This document shows, in pieces, positions 41,873 through 54,758 of a stretch of 64,000 nt of DNA; position 1 is the stretch's first letter, and each line of letters opens with the position of its first letter. The DNA comes from Isoetes taiwanensis. Its lineage: Eukaryota; Streptophyta; Lycopodiopsida; Isoetales; Isoetaceae. A program made the position numbers and the translations under genes. The stretch covers positions 9,223,105 through 9,287,104 of the forward strand of contig JAJEKV010000045.1 of the NCBI GenBank assembly GCA_021234155.1, written 5' to 3'. Under the pieces are notes generated by a model, which worked only from the letters and a program-made list of their open reading frames with translations, was not told the origin of the DNA and searched no databases.

Positions 41873-42960
41873 CCTGGTCACTGTTAGCTCCAAATTATTT
41901 GCATAGTTCTCTGCTTTAGTCATTAGCTGACAATTTCTGATTGGACCTTTGAACTCTTGCCGAAGGCCTCCAATCTTTCAACTGCTTCTAGTTTCGGGAG
42001 TGCAGCACCGTAAAGTCTAAGGCCCACGTAAATGCGTGTGTATTCAGACACATACTTATTCCTCTTGCATTAGCCTTGCCAAAGATTGTCTTTACTGCAT
42101 TATGAAGTCATTTAGGATCTAACCTTTCATGAAGATTTGAGTAAATTCTTCCATTTGGTTGTGCCTTCTTTCATTGTTCTCGTTTTTACAAGATTTCTGT
42201 ACCATATACGTGTTGTGTGCCCTCAACCTACTGATGGATACTCCTTTGGTATTGATGGGTCCGAGCTGGTTGTGGGTGCAAAATTGTTGTACTTGGTCGA
42301 CCCATGCTTCAACTACGATGCCCTCCGTCCTCTCCGACCCTTTCAAGGTTTAAAGTTTGTGTTCTTCTGCAATGTCTGTTCTTCTGCAATGTTGCTACGA
42401 CAATGTCTCAACATTCTCTCTCTAGAGGTTTCTCTGCTTCCTCTCTAGCCCCTTTTACTCTCTCTAGGATTATCTTTCCTTTTTCTCTCTAGTCCCTTAT
42501 TCTGTTGCCTTTCTCTCTCTAGCCCCTTCTCTATCTACGCTCAAAGTTTAGTCAAGCCACACCATTTGAGCGTGGGACGATAAAAATCAATCATTCTTTC
42601 TTTCTTTCTTTCTTTCTATAAGAAAATATCGCAGTGTGGATGGACAAACTCAAAGCTATATTTGTTGTTCTAGCTATCAAAGTCTCAGTTATCTAGAGCT
42701 TCTCGGATTCCTTCAAATCTGTCAAAAAATGTGACCAGAGATCGCCGAAGATGTAGCTTATTAGATGGAGAATGCAAAATCAAGCTTTTGGAAATTTGAG
42801 CCTCTGTTTATTACATCCGGTAGTGCATGACTAAAGAATTATGGCTGGAATCTTCTCCAATCATAGTACATTTAATATCAAGTTGCCATTCTGATATTCT
42901 AATGGGCAACTTCAGTTACTGTTTTGATTATTTATTTAGAAAGGAGTACTTCTCGTGAGG
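41873..42960 (+). repeat. Segmental duplication D2, copy 1
   Basis: Starts GGCCTGGTCACTGTTAGCTC and matches 57247-57664 and then 59251-59850. This copy lacks the 1.6-kb TIR element, the 70-bp LINE fragment and the exon region present in copy 2. A frame at 42137 (PTDGYSFGIDGSELVVGAKL) is kept in both copies with few changes and may be an old exon, but I do not recognise it. Confidence 0.75.
42576..42618 (+). mobile_element. Ultra-short LINE 3' tail with (TTTC)n
   Basis: GACGATAAAA followed by (TTTC)n matches the last bases of the LINE family at 29.4 and 50.2 kb. The paralogous site near 59534-59545 has only AATCTTGT between GTGGGAC and ATAAG, so this looks like a tiny insertion. Confidence 0.5.
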
Positions 42961-43424
42961 AGAAAATTGCTCATGAGAATTCTCCGCCAAAATTTCAACC
43001 AACTTGAAATTTCGTCCGTTCTTGAGGCTCGATTTAGGTAGCAGGCTAGAGCTATTCATTTCTATGCAATCTTTTCTTTGTTTTTGCTTTAGAAGGTTGT
43101 GATCAGTGCTTATTTGGCTGAGTTTTGGTGCTCATTTGCCGGATTTGCTCATGTCATGGCAGCAGAGGCTAGTGCAGGCTAGATACTTTGGGTTGCAGAT
43201 TCTGGAGATTAACAGATCGGCTGAATAGAAAATAGAAATAGATCTGAAGTTAATAAATAGCTATCCAGGTAGCCCCGCCTGAAAATTCAGCAAGCTGTCA
43301 ACAGAGGATTTCATGTTTTAAAAACTTGTTCAAAAGGGCAAAATTTGAAGGTGGTTGAAATTTCGAATTTGTAATGTAATGTGAAGTTGTATTGTTTATT
43401 TTTGTATTGCTTTACATTACGATG

Positions 43425-43660
43425 GAGCAAGCAAAAAGTAGGCATTGATCCAAAAATGACGTCAAAAAATATCCGTTGAAAAAGGGTGTTCCATTGAATA
43501 TGAAAAAAAAGGGCTTTAGTCAAACTTGAAATGTTATAAAAGGATATACGTTGACTAGGGGCATTTGGTGAAATTATAAAAAGTTAGAGGCATTTAGCGA
43601 AATTCGTCAAAACATAAGGGCATTTTGTAATTTTTCCCTTATTGAAATGCCCTTGAACAA
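43425..43660 (+). repeat. Dispersed GGGCATTT repeat, copy 1 of 4
   Basis: Contains ATGGAGCAAGCAAAAA, TTGATCCAAAAATGACG, GTTCCATTGAATATG and then several GGGCATTT phrases. Related copies lie at about 56340-56550, 61918-62270 and 62455-62790, all in the same orientation. No coding potential. Confidence 0.7.
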
Positions 43661-43669
43661 CATCGTGCA

Positions 43670-44487
43670 ATATAGTACCTAGAATATGTAGCATAATAAC
43701 AGTTGGTTTTCTTTGTGTTTTTGTACGCTTTTCACTAAGGTTTTCCTATGATTTCGTGATGTATTCAAATAAGTGTATTAATGCGTACATCTAGAGTGCA
43801 CCATTTCTGAGCCATTGATTTTAGCCCTTTTTTTTTTCAATGGTCAACAACCAATGGCTGACAACAAAAGCCCTTTTTTGTGCGTGTGGTGCATAATGGT
43901 CAACAACCAATGGCTCACAACAAAAGCCCTCTTTTTGTGTGTGTGGTGCATAATGGGCACATGAAGGGCTTGAAGGGCGCATGTAGTGCAGTTTCCCCGC
44001 CGGCAAACACATTTCTTATCATAACTTTTGATCCAAAGCTCTGTTTCAGATGATTTTTATTGCGTTGGAAAGCTCTCTCGAGATCTTTTTGATAGTATAT
44101 GACATGGATATGTTTGGTTAAGTTATATATGCTAAAACAGCAACTTTTCGGCCGGGTTTGGTAGGCTTTCACATCCTACCAGCTGATTAATACAGGATTG
44201 CGCTATTGGATATTGTTTTATGGCTCATTCCGAATGAAGGTTGCAAAAAATTACCATGCATTTTTAGATTTTGAGGCAGTTATTAAGCAAATTCCAAGGC
44301 TTCTAGATCCTTGTGCTAACAAGCAGAAAAGTTTCCCACTTTGGTTTCTCACCACAAGAATCCATAGAGGCCAAAGGTTGCTGTTAAATTCCAGTTGAAA
44401 AATGTTTGTGTATGGGTGTTGCAAACTTTATGACTTTCAGAATAATGGGATCAATCTGCTCTATCTTTATGGTAACTTTTACTTAAT
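43670..44487 (+). repeat. Segmental duplication D1, second copy (left part)
   Basis: Near-identical to 40140-41005, but the internal 57-58-bp array has two units (43840-43952) instead of three. It stops at ...ACTTTTACTTAATG, where the 5.4-kb insertion begins. Confidence 0.8.
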
Positions 44488-44488
44488 G

Positions 44489-47400
44489 TAATTCTCGAAA
44501 CCATTGCCACCTAAAGTTAGTTAGACTCTTTTGGTAGTTAGGGTTTTCCGGCTTATAGATGCCATTTCTTCCCTTTTCATCTTCATCAGCTCATCTGCAT
44601 TCTCCTTTTGTCGAGACTTTCTTCAGTCTACTTTCCCACCCTCTCCACGTTTCTGTTGGGCTTCTACTCTATTCGATTTCCTTGTCTTATCGATTTCCTC
44701 ACTTATACCCATCATTTTCGTGTTCTAGCCATGGCTGGAGTTTTTTGCTGCATTTTGTTCTCGTGTCGTGTTATACCCGAGTTCTTAGCTATGTTTTCTT
44801 CCGGTGGGTGCAAGTGCATGCCTTTTTTGCCGCTTGGATGACTAATTTGCTCCTGCATTGCCTAGTTCGACCCTAAAATTATTTTTCGGGCACCTAGTTC
44901 GACTTTATATCTGTATATGGCCAAACGGCTTTCCCTGTGTTTTCTTTTCGGCTCTGCTATCTGATTGAAGTGGTCGACCATGTTTATTCCATCTTTTTCT
45001 TCTTCGGTTAGTCATGATCTGAGAGAAGCAGTTCGGCCTGAGTTGCAGACAGCGGAAAAGGGAAAATCAAATTTGAGAAGCAGCATAAATTTGAGAAGCC
45101 TGCTACCGATTCATGTTGCAACCAGAGTAAAATCCACAGGGGTTCATGATCTTGTGTCTAAATCTTGCCGTGTGACTTGCTTTGGCTTCAGGGTTCGGCA
45201 GTTCTCTGGGCAGGACCACATCTTGCAGGGAAGGCCCATCCATGAACTTATTTTTGGAAGCAAATTTCAGGCCAACATTGCCTTTGGGATTAAAACATTT
45301 TGATATGTATTTTCAGTGCGAAAGCTTAGGGGTTGCAGTGAGGGTTTTTTTGACAAGTTATTGGATAGAGATGTAGTCATGGACTGTGATTATTTCAGCA
45401 TATACACAACATGAGCAAGATCATTTGGCTTTAGACTGTTTCAGGAAAATGCAGCAGCATGGATTGAGGTCAGATAAGTTCGCCTTTTCAAGAATGGAGA
45501 CCAATTTTGGAGCAGGTTTTTTAGAATACTCTCATCGATAGAATTTTCATTCAGAATTTCCGCTATGTGTTCCCAGAATTTGATTCAGAATTACTGCGAT
45601 GTATTCCTAGAATTCCATCTGATACAAGTCCATCTCCCTGTGGTATCCTGTTACATTGACCTAGCAGTTTTCAGCATTATTTGTGTTCATAGCCCGTTCA
45701 AGATTCTTTGCTTAAGTTGGGGTCCAGTAATTGATGGAGTTGTTTGAAGAGAATCGGCATGCTTAGAGTCTGTGATGCATCAAGTTGGGACCAATCATTG
45801 GTAGAGTTGTTTTAAGATCGTTGGTGAATCAAATCTGTGATTGATCTTTTCAGATAAGCATTCTTACTTGCCCCTTTTTTCTTTCCATTGTAATAAGTGT
45901 TTTGGTTACTTTTTGCGTCAGCCATAGCTTCTCAAGACGTATCTTTCCTCTTTATTATTTGCTAGCGTATGTCGCTATGAGTTTAATCTCTGATTTCCTC
46001 ACTACGTTGTCCATCCAAATTCCATATCCTTATCTTGCAATCAGAAGAACCCATCAAGACATCAAAATTTGGATGATATATCATGCTTAGAATAGAAACA
46101 TGGCATGAAGGTGCAACTTCAAACTGCGTTCAGGAGTATGTTATTATTCCCATATTACTTCAGTTTACTTCAGGCTTCAGGAGTCTGTTATTATTCCCAT
46201 ATTACTCCCAGGACTAGGTAACCACTTTAAATAGCTCTGTCTGCAGATGCACCATATATATCTGAGTTAAAGATGTGGGCTCTTGCCTTGGTAATGTCAA
46301 TCTTTTATATTCGCCATACTAGCTTTCTTCTCTACAGCCATACCTGCCCTTCTCTCGAAGAAGCTAACGCATTTAGTACCACTCTCCTTTTCTCTTGAAC
46401 TTCTAGATTGTTCCATTTCTTCGTTAGTTGGGACACTTTCGCTTATTTGAGGTGGCTTTTTATAGACGATTACCACACATTCCACCCAGACTAGATGACC
46501 ATTGAGTTGACATTGTGGTCTAAACTGGTTATGCCCCCAAACAAGTTTCTCATTGGGTATTCTGTATGGGAATTACATTTGTTCAAGATAATAATGTTTG
46601 TGCAGGTTTTCTATTTCGAAAAGGCCCTATAGAGAATTTGTACTTGACTTGTTGCCTAGCTCCCAGAGATTTTTATTTTTATCAACCTACTTAAGCTAAG
46701 GTGTACTGTATTTTGGATAATGGCAAGAATTTGTCAACAATAGAGCTCTACATTAGAATTGACTAGGCCTTGTTATCCTGATTCAGAGAAGTCTCTTCCT
46801 CATCTGGAAATTGCCTACAAGTCTGTGTATTGAACATGTTGATGTGATGGAGATTTGTTTTAAGGCTAGATTGATGGTGCAAGATGCTCCTAGAGATTAC
46901 TATCTAGGTGAGATTATCCTTTGTTTTCCTTGCTTGATAACCTTTTACAAATCTAGAAAATTTTGATTGGAACAAATTGTTATATTTTGAATGGAGATTG
47001 CATGTGCCTTGTGGAGTTTTCCTGTATCCTTTGGTCATTCCAACATTTTTTCTTACAACTGTAGACCTATGCTGATACCCTTTTGGTTACCCTGGCTTGG
47101 TTTCGATGATGTTATTCTTGCCCATGATTTATACCTATACATTTATTACCTTGCCATATGTACAAGACCTATGGTGTTTTGTGGATGTAATGAGCATTAT
47201 AGCTAGGCTTTTTATAGAGTTGAAAAATGTTTATGTCCCCAAGTTTTGCCTCTCAATATTTACTAAATATAAATAACATCCACATTACCCCTTCCTCGCA
47301 TTTGCCTTGTAATTTGTGACGTTGGTTAGTTGCACTTCTCTTGCTATTTGTAAACGTTTTTATTTGGGAGGCTTTTGGAATGTCATGGATGGCGATGATG

Positions 47401-47886
47401 AGTTTTTTGAATTGTAGAGATTGTCATACCTATGGTACCATTTGAACTTGATGAGATGTTGAGGTAGTATGGTTTGTTTGGTCCCTAGCTGAATATGAAA
47501 GCCTGGTCGATAATTTGCCGATGAGTTATCTGTTAGTGGCTGCTGTAGATGTTCTGATAAAACTTCTCATGTTAAAATTCTCAAGGCAGATTGTCATGGG
47601 CAATTTAGCCAGAATTGAGGTGCTTTCCTTTCCAAACAATAGTTTCTTTTTATGAACGATTATTCTTGCTCCTTGGGTTTGGGGCCTATTGATATGAGAT
47701 CCCTCGCACACTTTACTGTCCTTTACTTACAGGTCTGTAGACTTGCTACCTCTGTTTTTCAGCATTTTGTACATTGTATTGTTTTAGTGGAGACACTCAG
47801 ATGGGGCTTTTCTTTTAGTTTCTCTTTTCTTGCTTGCTGGTTTTGAGAATTGAATTTATCTTCGTATCACGATAAGAAGATAATAG
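44489..47886 (+). mobile_element. Unclassified element, unit A, 3.4 kb
   Basis: Begins TAATTCTCGAAACCATTGCC and ends ...TATCACGATAAGAAGATAAT. Unit B, directly downstream, shares about the first 150 bp and last 125 bp but has a different middle. Together A and B interrupt the D1 duplication, with TAATG on both outer sides. No TG/CA or long terminal inverted repeats. No transposase, RT or other domain recognised; the longest frame is 44965-45303. Confidence 0.55.
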
Positions 47887-47887
47887 T

Positions 47888-49898
47888 AATTCTCGAAACC
47901 ATTGCCACCTAAAGTTAGTTAGACTCTTTTGGTAGTTAGGGTTTTTCGGCTTATAGATGCCATTTCTTCCCTTTTCATCTTCATCAGCTCATCTGCGTTC
48001 TCCTTTTGTCGAGACTTTCTTCAGTCTACTTTCCCACCCGCCCGCCCGCCCGCCCCTCACTTTACCTTCTTGTTTTTGTCACATTTTATGTTCCTAGCCT
48101 TATTAGAGGGCTTTTGTGCCATTTGTGAACCTTGATGTAAGATCCTGATGTCTTGTAACCTTTTTGTGCTAGTACATCTTTGCTTTGGGTGTTGACTGTG
48201 AGTTTCTGGCCCTCTTGCCTACAAATGGTTTGTGTATGGTGTTGCTTATGCCAGTGAATGATGTGATTTGTGCCCTCGTGCCAGTGGCTGTGAGATGGTG
48301 GCCCTCATGCCAATGGTTGATGTGTTAGAATGTGGTTCGCTTGTGGGTATAGTTGGTTGTGAGATTATAGCCCTCGAGATAGAGACTTTGTGGGCCCCAT
48401 ACCAAGCATTTGGTTGTGTAGAGGTTCAGTGTTGGTTCAAATAGATCCATTTGTATCAACGTGATTGTTACAATATCCCCACCCTTGTAGTTCATATGCA
48501 GCTTGACAATTCATGAGCTTTTTCCATATACCCCTTTTTCCATTCTTCTCCTATATTAGCACATCTGCATCTTTTCATCCATTTGCTTGCTTGGAGACCT
48601 ACCTACCGCCCACTCTAATATGCTTATTTATGAAAGGCCTTCATGTTTCTTGTGACAAGTTTTGATTATGATTTGTGACCTTTTTGCATATAGATGTTTA
48701 TGTATAGTGGCCCTCGTGCGAGTGGAAGTTTAGAGTTTTGTGGCCCCTCGTGCTGCGGGTTGGTTGTGAGATTGCTGGCCCTCGTGCCTAGTATTATTGA
48801 TTGTGAGAGGCCCTCGTGCCTAGTTTTGTTGGGTAAGGCCTAGTTTTATTGTGGATGTTCCTTACCTTTGGTGGTTATGCGTTTGTTGAAGGTATGGTCG
48901 TGGTAAGGCCCTCATGCTCTCTGATCTCTATCATTCTTTTGATCTCGGCTTTCACTCTCGCCTGCTCTTCCTCCAAACCTTCTCAACATTTGCTTTCCAT
49001 TAATCCTATACTCTTGTTGGATTTCTCTCACAGTGTGTGACGGTGGGGGAGCATTGTGGCTCGGGCATTAGCATGATGGCTAATGTGTGGCTCTTTGTGG
49101 CATGGTGGCTTTGAGTTGGGCAAAGATTAGCATGATGGCTAATGTGTGGCTCTTTGTGGCATGGTGGCTTTGAGTTGGGCAGCATTAGCATTGTGGCTAA
49201 TGTGTGGCTATTTTGTTGTGTGTCCCAGTGGTGATTGTGAGATCTTGACATGTGTGCCAGTTCTTGGTTGTGATATTGGAGGCCCTCGTGCCTAGTGCAG
49301 TTGGTTGTGAGATTACTGCTTTTGAGTTAGTAGATGGTTGGAGTTATTGTGAGCTCTATGCTTGGCATGTCATTACATGTTTGTAGCTCTCATACTAATG
49401 TGCAGGTTGATAGGTTGGGAGCGTCTGCTATATTTTTCGTGATTTGTGGTTGCAGGCCCTTTTATCAAGCTGGAGAATAATCGAGCATCATTGCAGACGT
49501 CTAGGAGTTTTAGAGAATCTGGATTTTCAGCTTTGTTCAAGCCATTTTATACTCAATTGTGTTTTTAGCCTATCATTGATTAGTGTTACTATTATCGTCA
49601 GGGTTTTTCCTCGAAAACCCGAAAGGGCGAGGTTTTTTAATCCCGATTATAATGGTCTACACTTTCAATGCATTTTGTGGCAGCATTTTGTACATTGTAT
49701 TGTTTTAGTGGAGACACTCAGCATTTCGTACATTGTATTGTTTTAGTGGAGACACTGAGATGGGGCTTTCAACATTTTGTACATTGTATTGTTTTAGTGG
49801 AGACACTCAGATGGGGCTTTTCTTTTAGTTTCTCTCTTCTTGCTTGCTGGTTTTGAGAATTGAATTTATCTTCGTATCACGATAAGAAGATAATGTTC
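47888..49898 (+). mobile_element. Unclassified element, unit B, 2.0 kb
   Basis: Same 5' end as unit A (TAATTCTCGAAACC through TTTCTTCAGTCTACTTTCCC). The 3' end is also the same, but with the ACATTGTATTGTTTTAGTGG segment present three times. A (GCCC)n microsatellite at 48038-48055 marks where the two units diverge. At 49601-49650 it has a hairpin close to that in the LINE 3' UTRs. No coding domain recognised. Confidence 0.55.
48250..49300 (+). repeat. Irregular repeat of GGCCCTCGTGCC phrases
   Basis: The phrase GGTTGTGAGATT...GGCCCTCGTGCCTAGT or variants recurs at least eight times (about 48265, 48300, 48710, 48740, 48778, 48815, 48905, 49280) with uneven spacing. Inside the array a regular 67-bp unit (GGCTAATGTGTGGCTC...) is repeated between about 49078 and 49210. 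Confidence 0.65.
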
Positions 49899-50251
49899 TA
49901 TTTGTTTTATTGTGATGAAATTCAAAAGCTACAGGTGATGAAAGCCTCAAATGAATTCTAGTTTTTTTTTTTGTTTGAATTCTAAAATTTTTTGTCACAC
50001 CGGGGTGTGATGTCCCTAAGGCCCCGAAGGGGCCAAAACAAAATTTTTTGCAACACAAACTATTAACATCCAACATATAAAAATTAAATCCCCCAACACA
50101 TAACAACCAACACATAACTACCATTGACATTAATTAACACAACCATTGGGTCCAACACATTTAAATTAAAATCCCCCTTAAACCCCCTTTGGTTTGGGTG
50201 CATATTCACACGGGGGGTGACGTAGGAAGGAAGGAAGGAAGGAAGGTACTT

Positions 50252-53100
50252 TTATCGTCCACGGAGACCAATCGGTCTATGGGACCCAATACAAAAACAC
50301 AGCAAGCGGATTACTGCCCGGATTAAAAAACCCCCGCCCCGAAGGGTTTTCGAGGGAAAAACCGTGGCAGCAATCAACCTGCTGACAAACTGTCCTAACA
50401 TATAAAATGCAGAAACACCCAAATATATACAGTCATGCACCGCACCCGAGCAGCTAGGCGGGGGCAAAGGTGACCTCGCGGTCCATACCTCTCGAATGTG
50501 CGACCCGGTGGCACGCGTCGACGGCGGTGTGTTCATCAGCAAATGTAAGGGCAAGTCCGGCCGCGATCGCGAGGGAGGCGTGTTTGGCCCGGATCTTCCT
50601 GGAGCGCCGGGCAACTCGGAAAGTGTGAGACTCATCCTCAATGGCACCCGCTTTGACAAAGATCGACAGAGCCCTGTCTGGCGGGGCTCCCCAATCCACC
50701 TACCCGTCTCGATGCGAAGATGGTGGGCACCTGTGCGAATGGAGGCAATGAGTCTCAAGCTTTTCGGGGCAACCGGGAACGCAGTAGAGGCGTGGCCCCG
50801 GGCTAACACGGGGTTGATGTGCCTCTTGTAATAGGCTGTTTTGACATGCTCTAGAGCCCCGGGGTCCCAGAGCTTGCCAAGGAAACAAGCGTCTAGGTAC
50901 TCCTGCAGGCTGTCACGATCGGCCGTTGTGTCCACTGCGACGATCACGTTCTCCCCGCACGTTCCATCCGGGCGAACCACTGATCTCTTTTACCCTCCAA
51001 CAAAGCCCTAAGCCGCTAAGGGACCCATTGCCACGCGAAGTAAGCCAGGTGCGGGATCGAGCATCACCCATAGTAACCACTTTCTGAAAATAGACGATGT
51101 GTCTATCAAGGGCTGCCAGCTGGCGGCAAGAATCCAGTTTCTGCAAGCCGATGTCGATAGGGGATGAAGGTTTCACCCCAAGTGCCCGTGCCAAAATGCC
51201 TTCGCATCTGCTCCAAGTCATTCCAGTTAAGCCAAAGAGACGCCCGGGCCCCAAACCTCGACCCGTCTGCAAGGATGAATGACGACCCGTTGTTCTGAAT
51301 GACATGTGACCGATGGCCCCAATCATAGAGCTCGCCGGGTGATTTGTTCTCGCATGGCATAAAGCGCTTTCCACCATTTGTCACCACCCAGCGGATAGAC
51401 GCCTCCCAGAGGCGAGGAGGGGAACTCCACCCCTAGGTACTTGTAGGTGGGCGTGACGCCCACAGTCGCCCCCCGATATGTGAGTGCAGGAGGCATGGGG
51501 TGACGGAAGAGAATATGAGAACCACCCCGGTCTTGGCCAGATTCACGCCGCATGTCCAGAGACAACAAAATGTGTCTAGGGCATCCGTGTGAGACCGCAT
51601 AGCTTCGGGGTGTGGGCCAGGCCAAAATCATCCGCATAGATGAGTCGGCGGATGACCTGGTGCAAACGCCAGATGCCATCCCCCATGCTCGCAGAAGCCA
51701 AGACTCTAACCGATCAATGTAGAGGCCAAAAAGTGTTGGCGAGGGGGGCAACCCTGCCGGACCCGATACTACTTGGTGAATGCTTGGCCCGTCGGCACGC
51801 ATCCCCGCCAAAACAACTCTCATACAACCCAGTATATGGCATTCTCGCACAGCAGCGGGAGCCCCAGTTGACGCAGCTAGCCCAAAAGCTTTTCCCCGGG
51901 AACCGTATCAAAAGCCTTCGCTAAGTCCACAAAGCAAAGAATACAAGTCCCGCCGATGATTCCGGATCGTCTTCAATCGGTGCCAGCGGTGTAAAGATAT
52001 GGTCAATCGTTGAGTGGCGGGGTCTAAAGCCCGCCTGTGAGAGCTCGCACATCTGGCCGCCTCTCGCCTGGGGGTCAACTGCCGCCGAGAATGCCCGAAC
52101 AGGTTTGGCAAATCTTGAATCGACCATGATCGTCCTTGGTGGCGGGGACGATTAAGGGTCACCCGCCTTGTGAATTGGAACAACCCTCGCCAGGTCCATT
52201 GTCGGGGAGACCTTCCCGCAATGCTCTGTTGAACGAGGGGTAGTGAGGGACCCGGCACAAGCGCTGCCCCATTTGAGTAACTTCGCCCGCATACCATCGA
52301 GGTCACCTTCCCATTAGCCGGCCGTTCGCGTGCCCTCCCTCAACATCCTCCTCCACGAGAACCAATGGAGGGCCATCCCAGGGGGGTATGGGCGACGCTG
52401 CCCCCACGGCGGGTCATAGAGCCGCCGCAAAGCATTGCTCCCACGCCTCGTGTGATGTCCCCTCAGGGCTGGGCTGGCCTTCAAGCACTCGCCCAAAAGG
52501 TTCGAGGATGAGTGTCCAAAGAAGGCCAACATCTCCCCGATGCACGGCAAGGTACCGCTTTGTCTCCTTCCGGATGGGCGCCAGATCGTGGTGGCCTGCA
52601 AAGCGCTGGTACCGATCCGTATCGTGACCAAGCCGCCGCTATGCGTTCTTTACACTCGCATCAAACCATCGGGTTACGCTGGAATGTTGCTGACCACTGA
52701 GCGGCTACGCTAGGGGGTCTGCCAAAGCACCGGGTCCGGCCGATCCCGTAATAGCGGTCCGGGCCGGTCCGTCTGGCGCTTCTAGTGTGGAGGTCCGCAA
52801 ATTGCGAGGGCGTGCATGAGCATCTCGGCGTAGTCCTCTGCCTGCTCATAATCTAGTCTCAACTGAGGACGGCGAGGGGCTGGCATAGTGGGGGTTCTGG
52901 CGGCTTGCCAAACCAGGTCCACAACTACGAGCACATAGTCCACCACACTAGACCCTCCCCCCTGATTGTCCTGTCTGCATGTGCACTTGCGAATCGGGCC
53001 ACCGTGGATGTGCCATTGCAAATTATCAAGTCAAAAATACCACATAGCAGAGCAACTGTCACAAAGCGAAAGTGACCTGGCTGTCATCCGATCCTCGTGG
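50252..53100 (-). pseudogene. LINE copy 2 reverse transcriptase region, multiple frameshifts
   Basis: Pieces in different frames match copy 1 in order: VVDYVLVV at about 52900; QAGFRPRHSTIDHIF near 52030; LPPSPTLFGLYIDRLE near 51730; a Tyr-Lys-Tyr-Leu-Gly segment (TPTYKYLGVEFPS) near 51440; RALGVKPS near 51180; and the C-terminal IASIRTGAHHLRIETG at about 50720. At least six frame changes occur. The YADD-equivalent region near 51630 is disrupted. Confidence 0.85.
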
Positions 53101-53169
53101 CCAGGTTGCTTCTGCGGGGCGTAGCTGCAGGACATCGTCAGCGAGGGGGTCAAGTCGCATGGGCTGCTC

Positions 53170-53660
53170 TACTCCTGTCCGTGCATTGAAATCTCCAAGA
53201 AGGACGACCCTACCCAACTGCTGGTGCTGCTATATGTCATCATATAGATCGACATAAGGGTCCATCCTATCCGCATCGGGGTGGCTGCGATAGAAGGTGC
53301 TCTCTCGCGTGAGGGAAATAACAGCGCCGTAAAAAGAGGGTTGCCACCGGGTATTATGCACACGAACCCGTTGTGTCTGTCATGCGCTTTCGAGGGTAAA
53401 CCAATGTGCCAAGGTTGTCCGGTAGTAGCAAGCCACTCCACCATGACCCTCCGTCCCCGCATGTGCATTGAAGACCGAGAAATGTTGGTAACCCTACAGA
53501 TCGGGTAGCTTGTGCCTGTGATGCTCCCATGTCTCCATGAGAAAGATGAGATCCATATCGGCCGCCATGGAGTTCGTGATCGCCCCCTTCTCGCCAAGGG
53601 AAGCCTCGACAATTCCATGAGACCACCCGAGGCATAATTCCTATTTGTCAAAGGGGATGG
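53170..53660 (-). pseudogene. LINE copy 2 endonuclease domain, frameshifted
   Basis: Apurinic-type endonuclease motifs are readable in successive frames on the minus strand: VVSWNCRGF near 53610, MDLIFLMETWEHHRHKLP near 53540, and LLGDFNARTG near 53190. These are the catalytic Asn, Glu and Asp-Asn motifs that nick target DNA for target-primed reverse transcription. Confidence 0.8.
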
Positions 53661-54758
53661 TATGTGCACCGAGTCAGCGGGGAGGACCGGAAGCGAGAGG
53701 CCGAGTGAGAAGTAGATGGAGCGGAGGCAAAGATGTGGCTTAGAGGGCATGGGTCGTGGAGGGAGCAGGAGTAGGAGCAGGAGAAGGGGGGCCGTGGTAG
53801 GAGAAGCGTAAGGTGGCCACGCGGTAAAACAAGTTAGGGCTCGCGGGTCTGCAGCAGAAGAGTGTGTCGAAAAAATGTGCATCCCGCCGAACCAATCCCC
53901 CGCACCACCCGGGTGGCGAATGCCTCCCGACCACGACAAGCTCCTATCCGCGTGCCTCCCGCTGCACGGGTGTGAGGTCCCGGTCCATGTACCGTGGATG
54001 TCCCCTTCAAAGATCGGCCCCGGGCGCAATATGGCATCACGCACTGCATCCGCAACCGTGAATATGACAATGCGGTCACGACCGGGCGCCGAGCCCCATG
54101 ACGAAGCTACTTTCGAGAAATGTGAATCGCCCGGAATGTCATCCGATCGAGAATGTGTGTTTCGGATGTTGTGGGCGCAGACTCTCCCCCTGCTATTCTC
54201 GCATGCCTCGAACTACCGACAGGGCCTCTCCGCCTGCCTCGAGTTCCCCGCGGCCTCAAAAATTCAAAGGTGGGCGCCGCCGGTCCCCGTGGCCGGGGTG
54301 GTGGTGGTGGCCGGGATGGCGGGAGTGGCTGGAGGCGAGGGCGCAATGCGGGGGCTCGCCGCCGCCGGGAGGCCGTGGGCGGGGTAGCGGTCTAATCCGC
54401 TTTCTGCCCTGTAAAGTCCGGAGCACAGCCTCTTGCGGGCCTCGGGCTTTGCTTGGCCATCTCCCACGCCTGCACGCTGCGGTGACTATGAACCCTCGGT
54501 AGGGAGACTCCGGCTCTATCTATGGATGGTTGCCCGCGAACCCACGGAGCTCCAGCCCGAGTAGCGGCGTGCTCGAGCCCCGCACGGACACGAGGGCCAG
54601 GCTTGCTTTCCGACCCTTACTCAAGATCCCGGTGAAGGCGTATGCGGCTGGTTCAAAGAGCGGCAAGGCTTCCCCGTGCCATGGTGGTGGTGCCCTCCAC
54701 CTCTCGATGGCCGGAGACACACCGCGACCATCGTCTCCTGCATTGCAGCGCTCCCTCT

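Noticed and set aside
44489-49898. Helitron
   Set aside because: Does not start with TC or end in CTRR, and the insertion site is not A|T.
53834-54502. GC-rich ORFs on both strands in LINE copy 2
   Set aside because: High GC lowers stop frequency; they conflict with the LINE ORF1/ORF2 order and show no domain.
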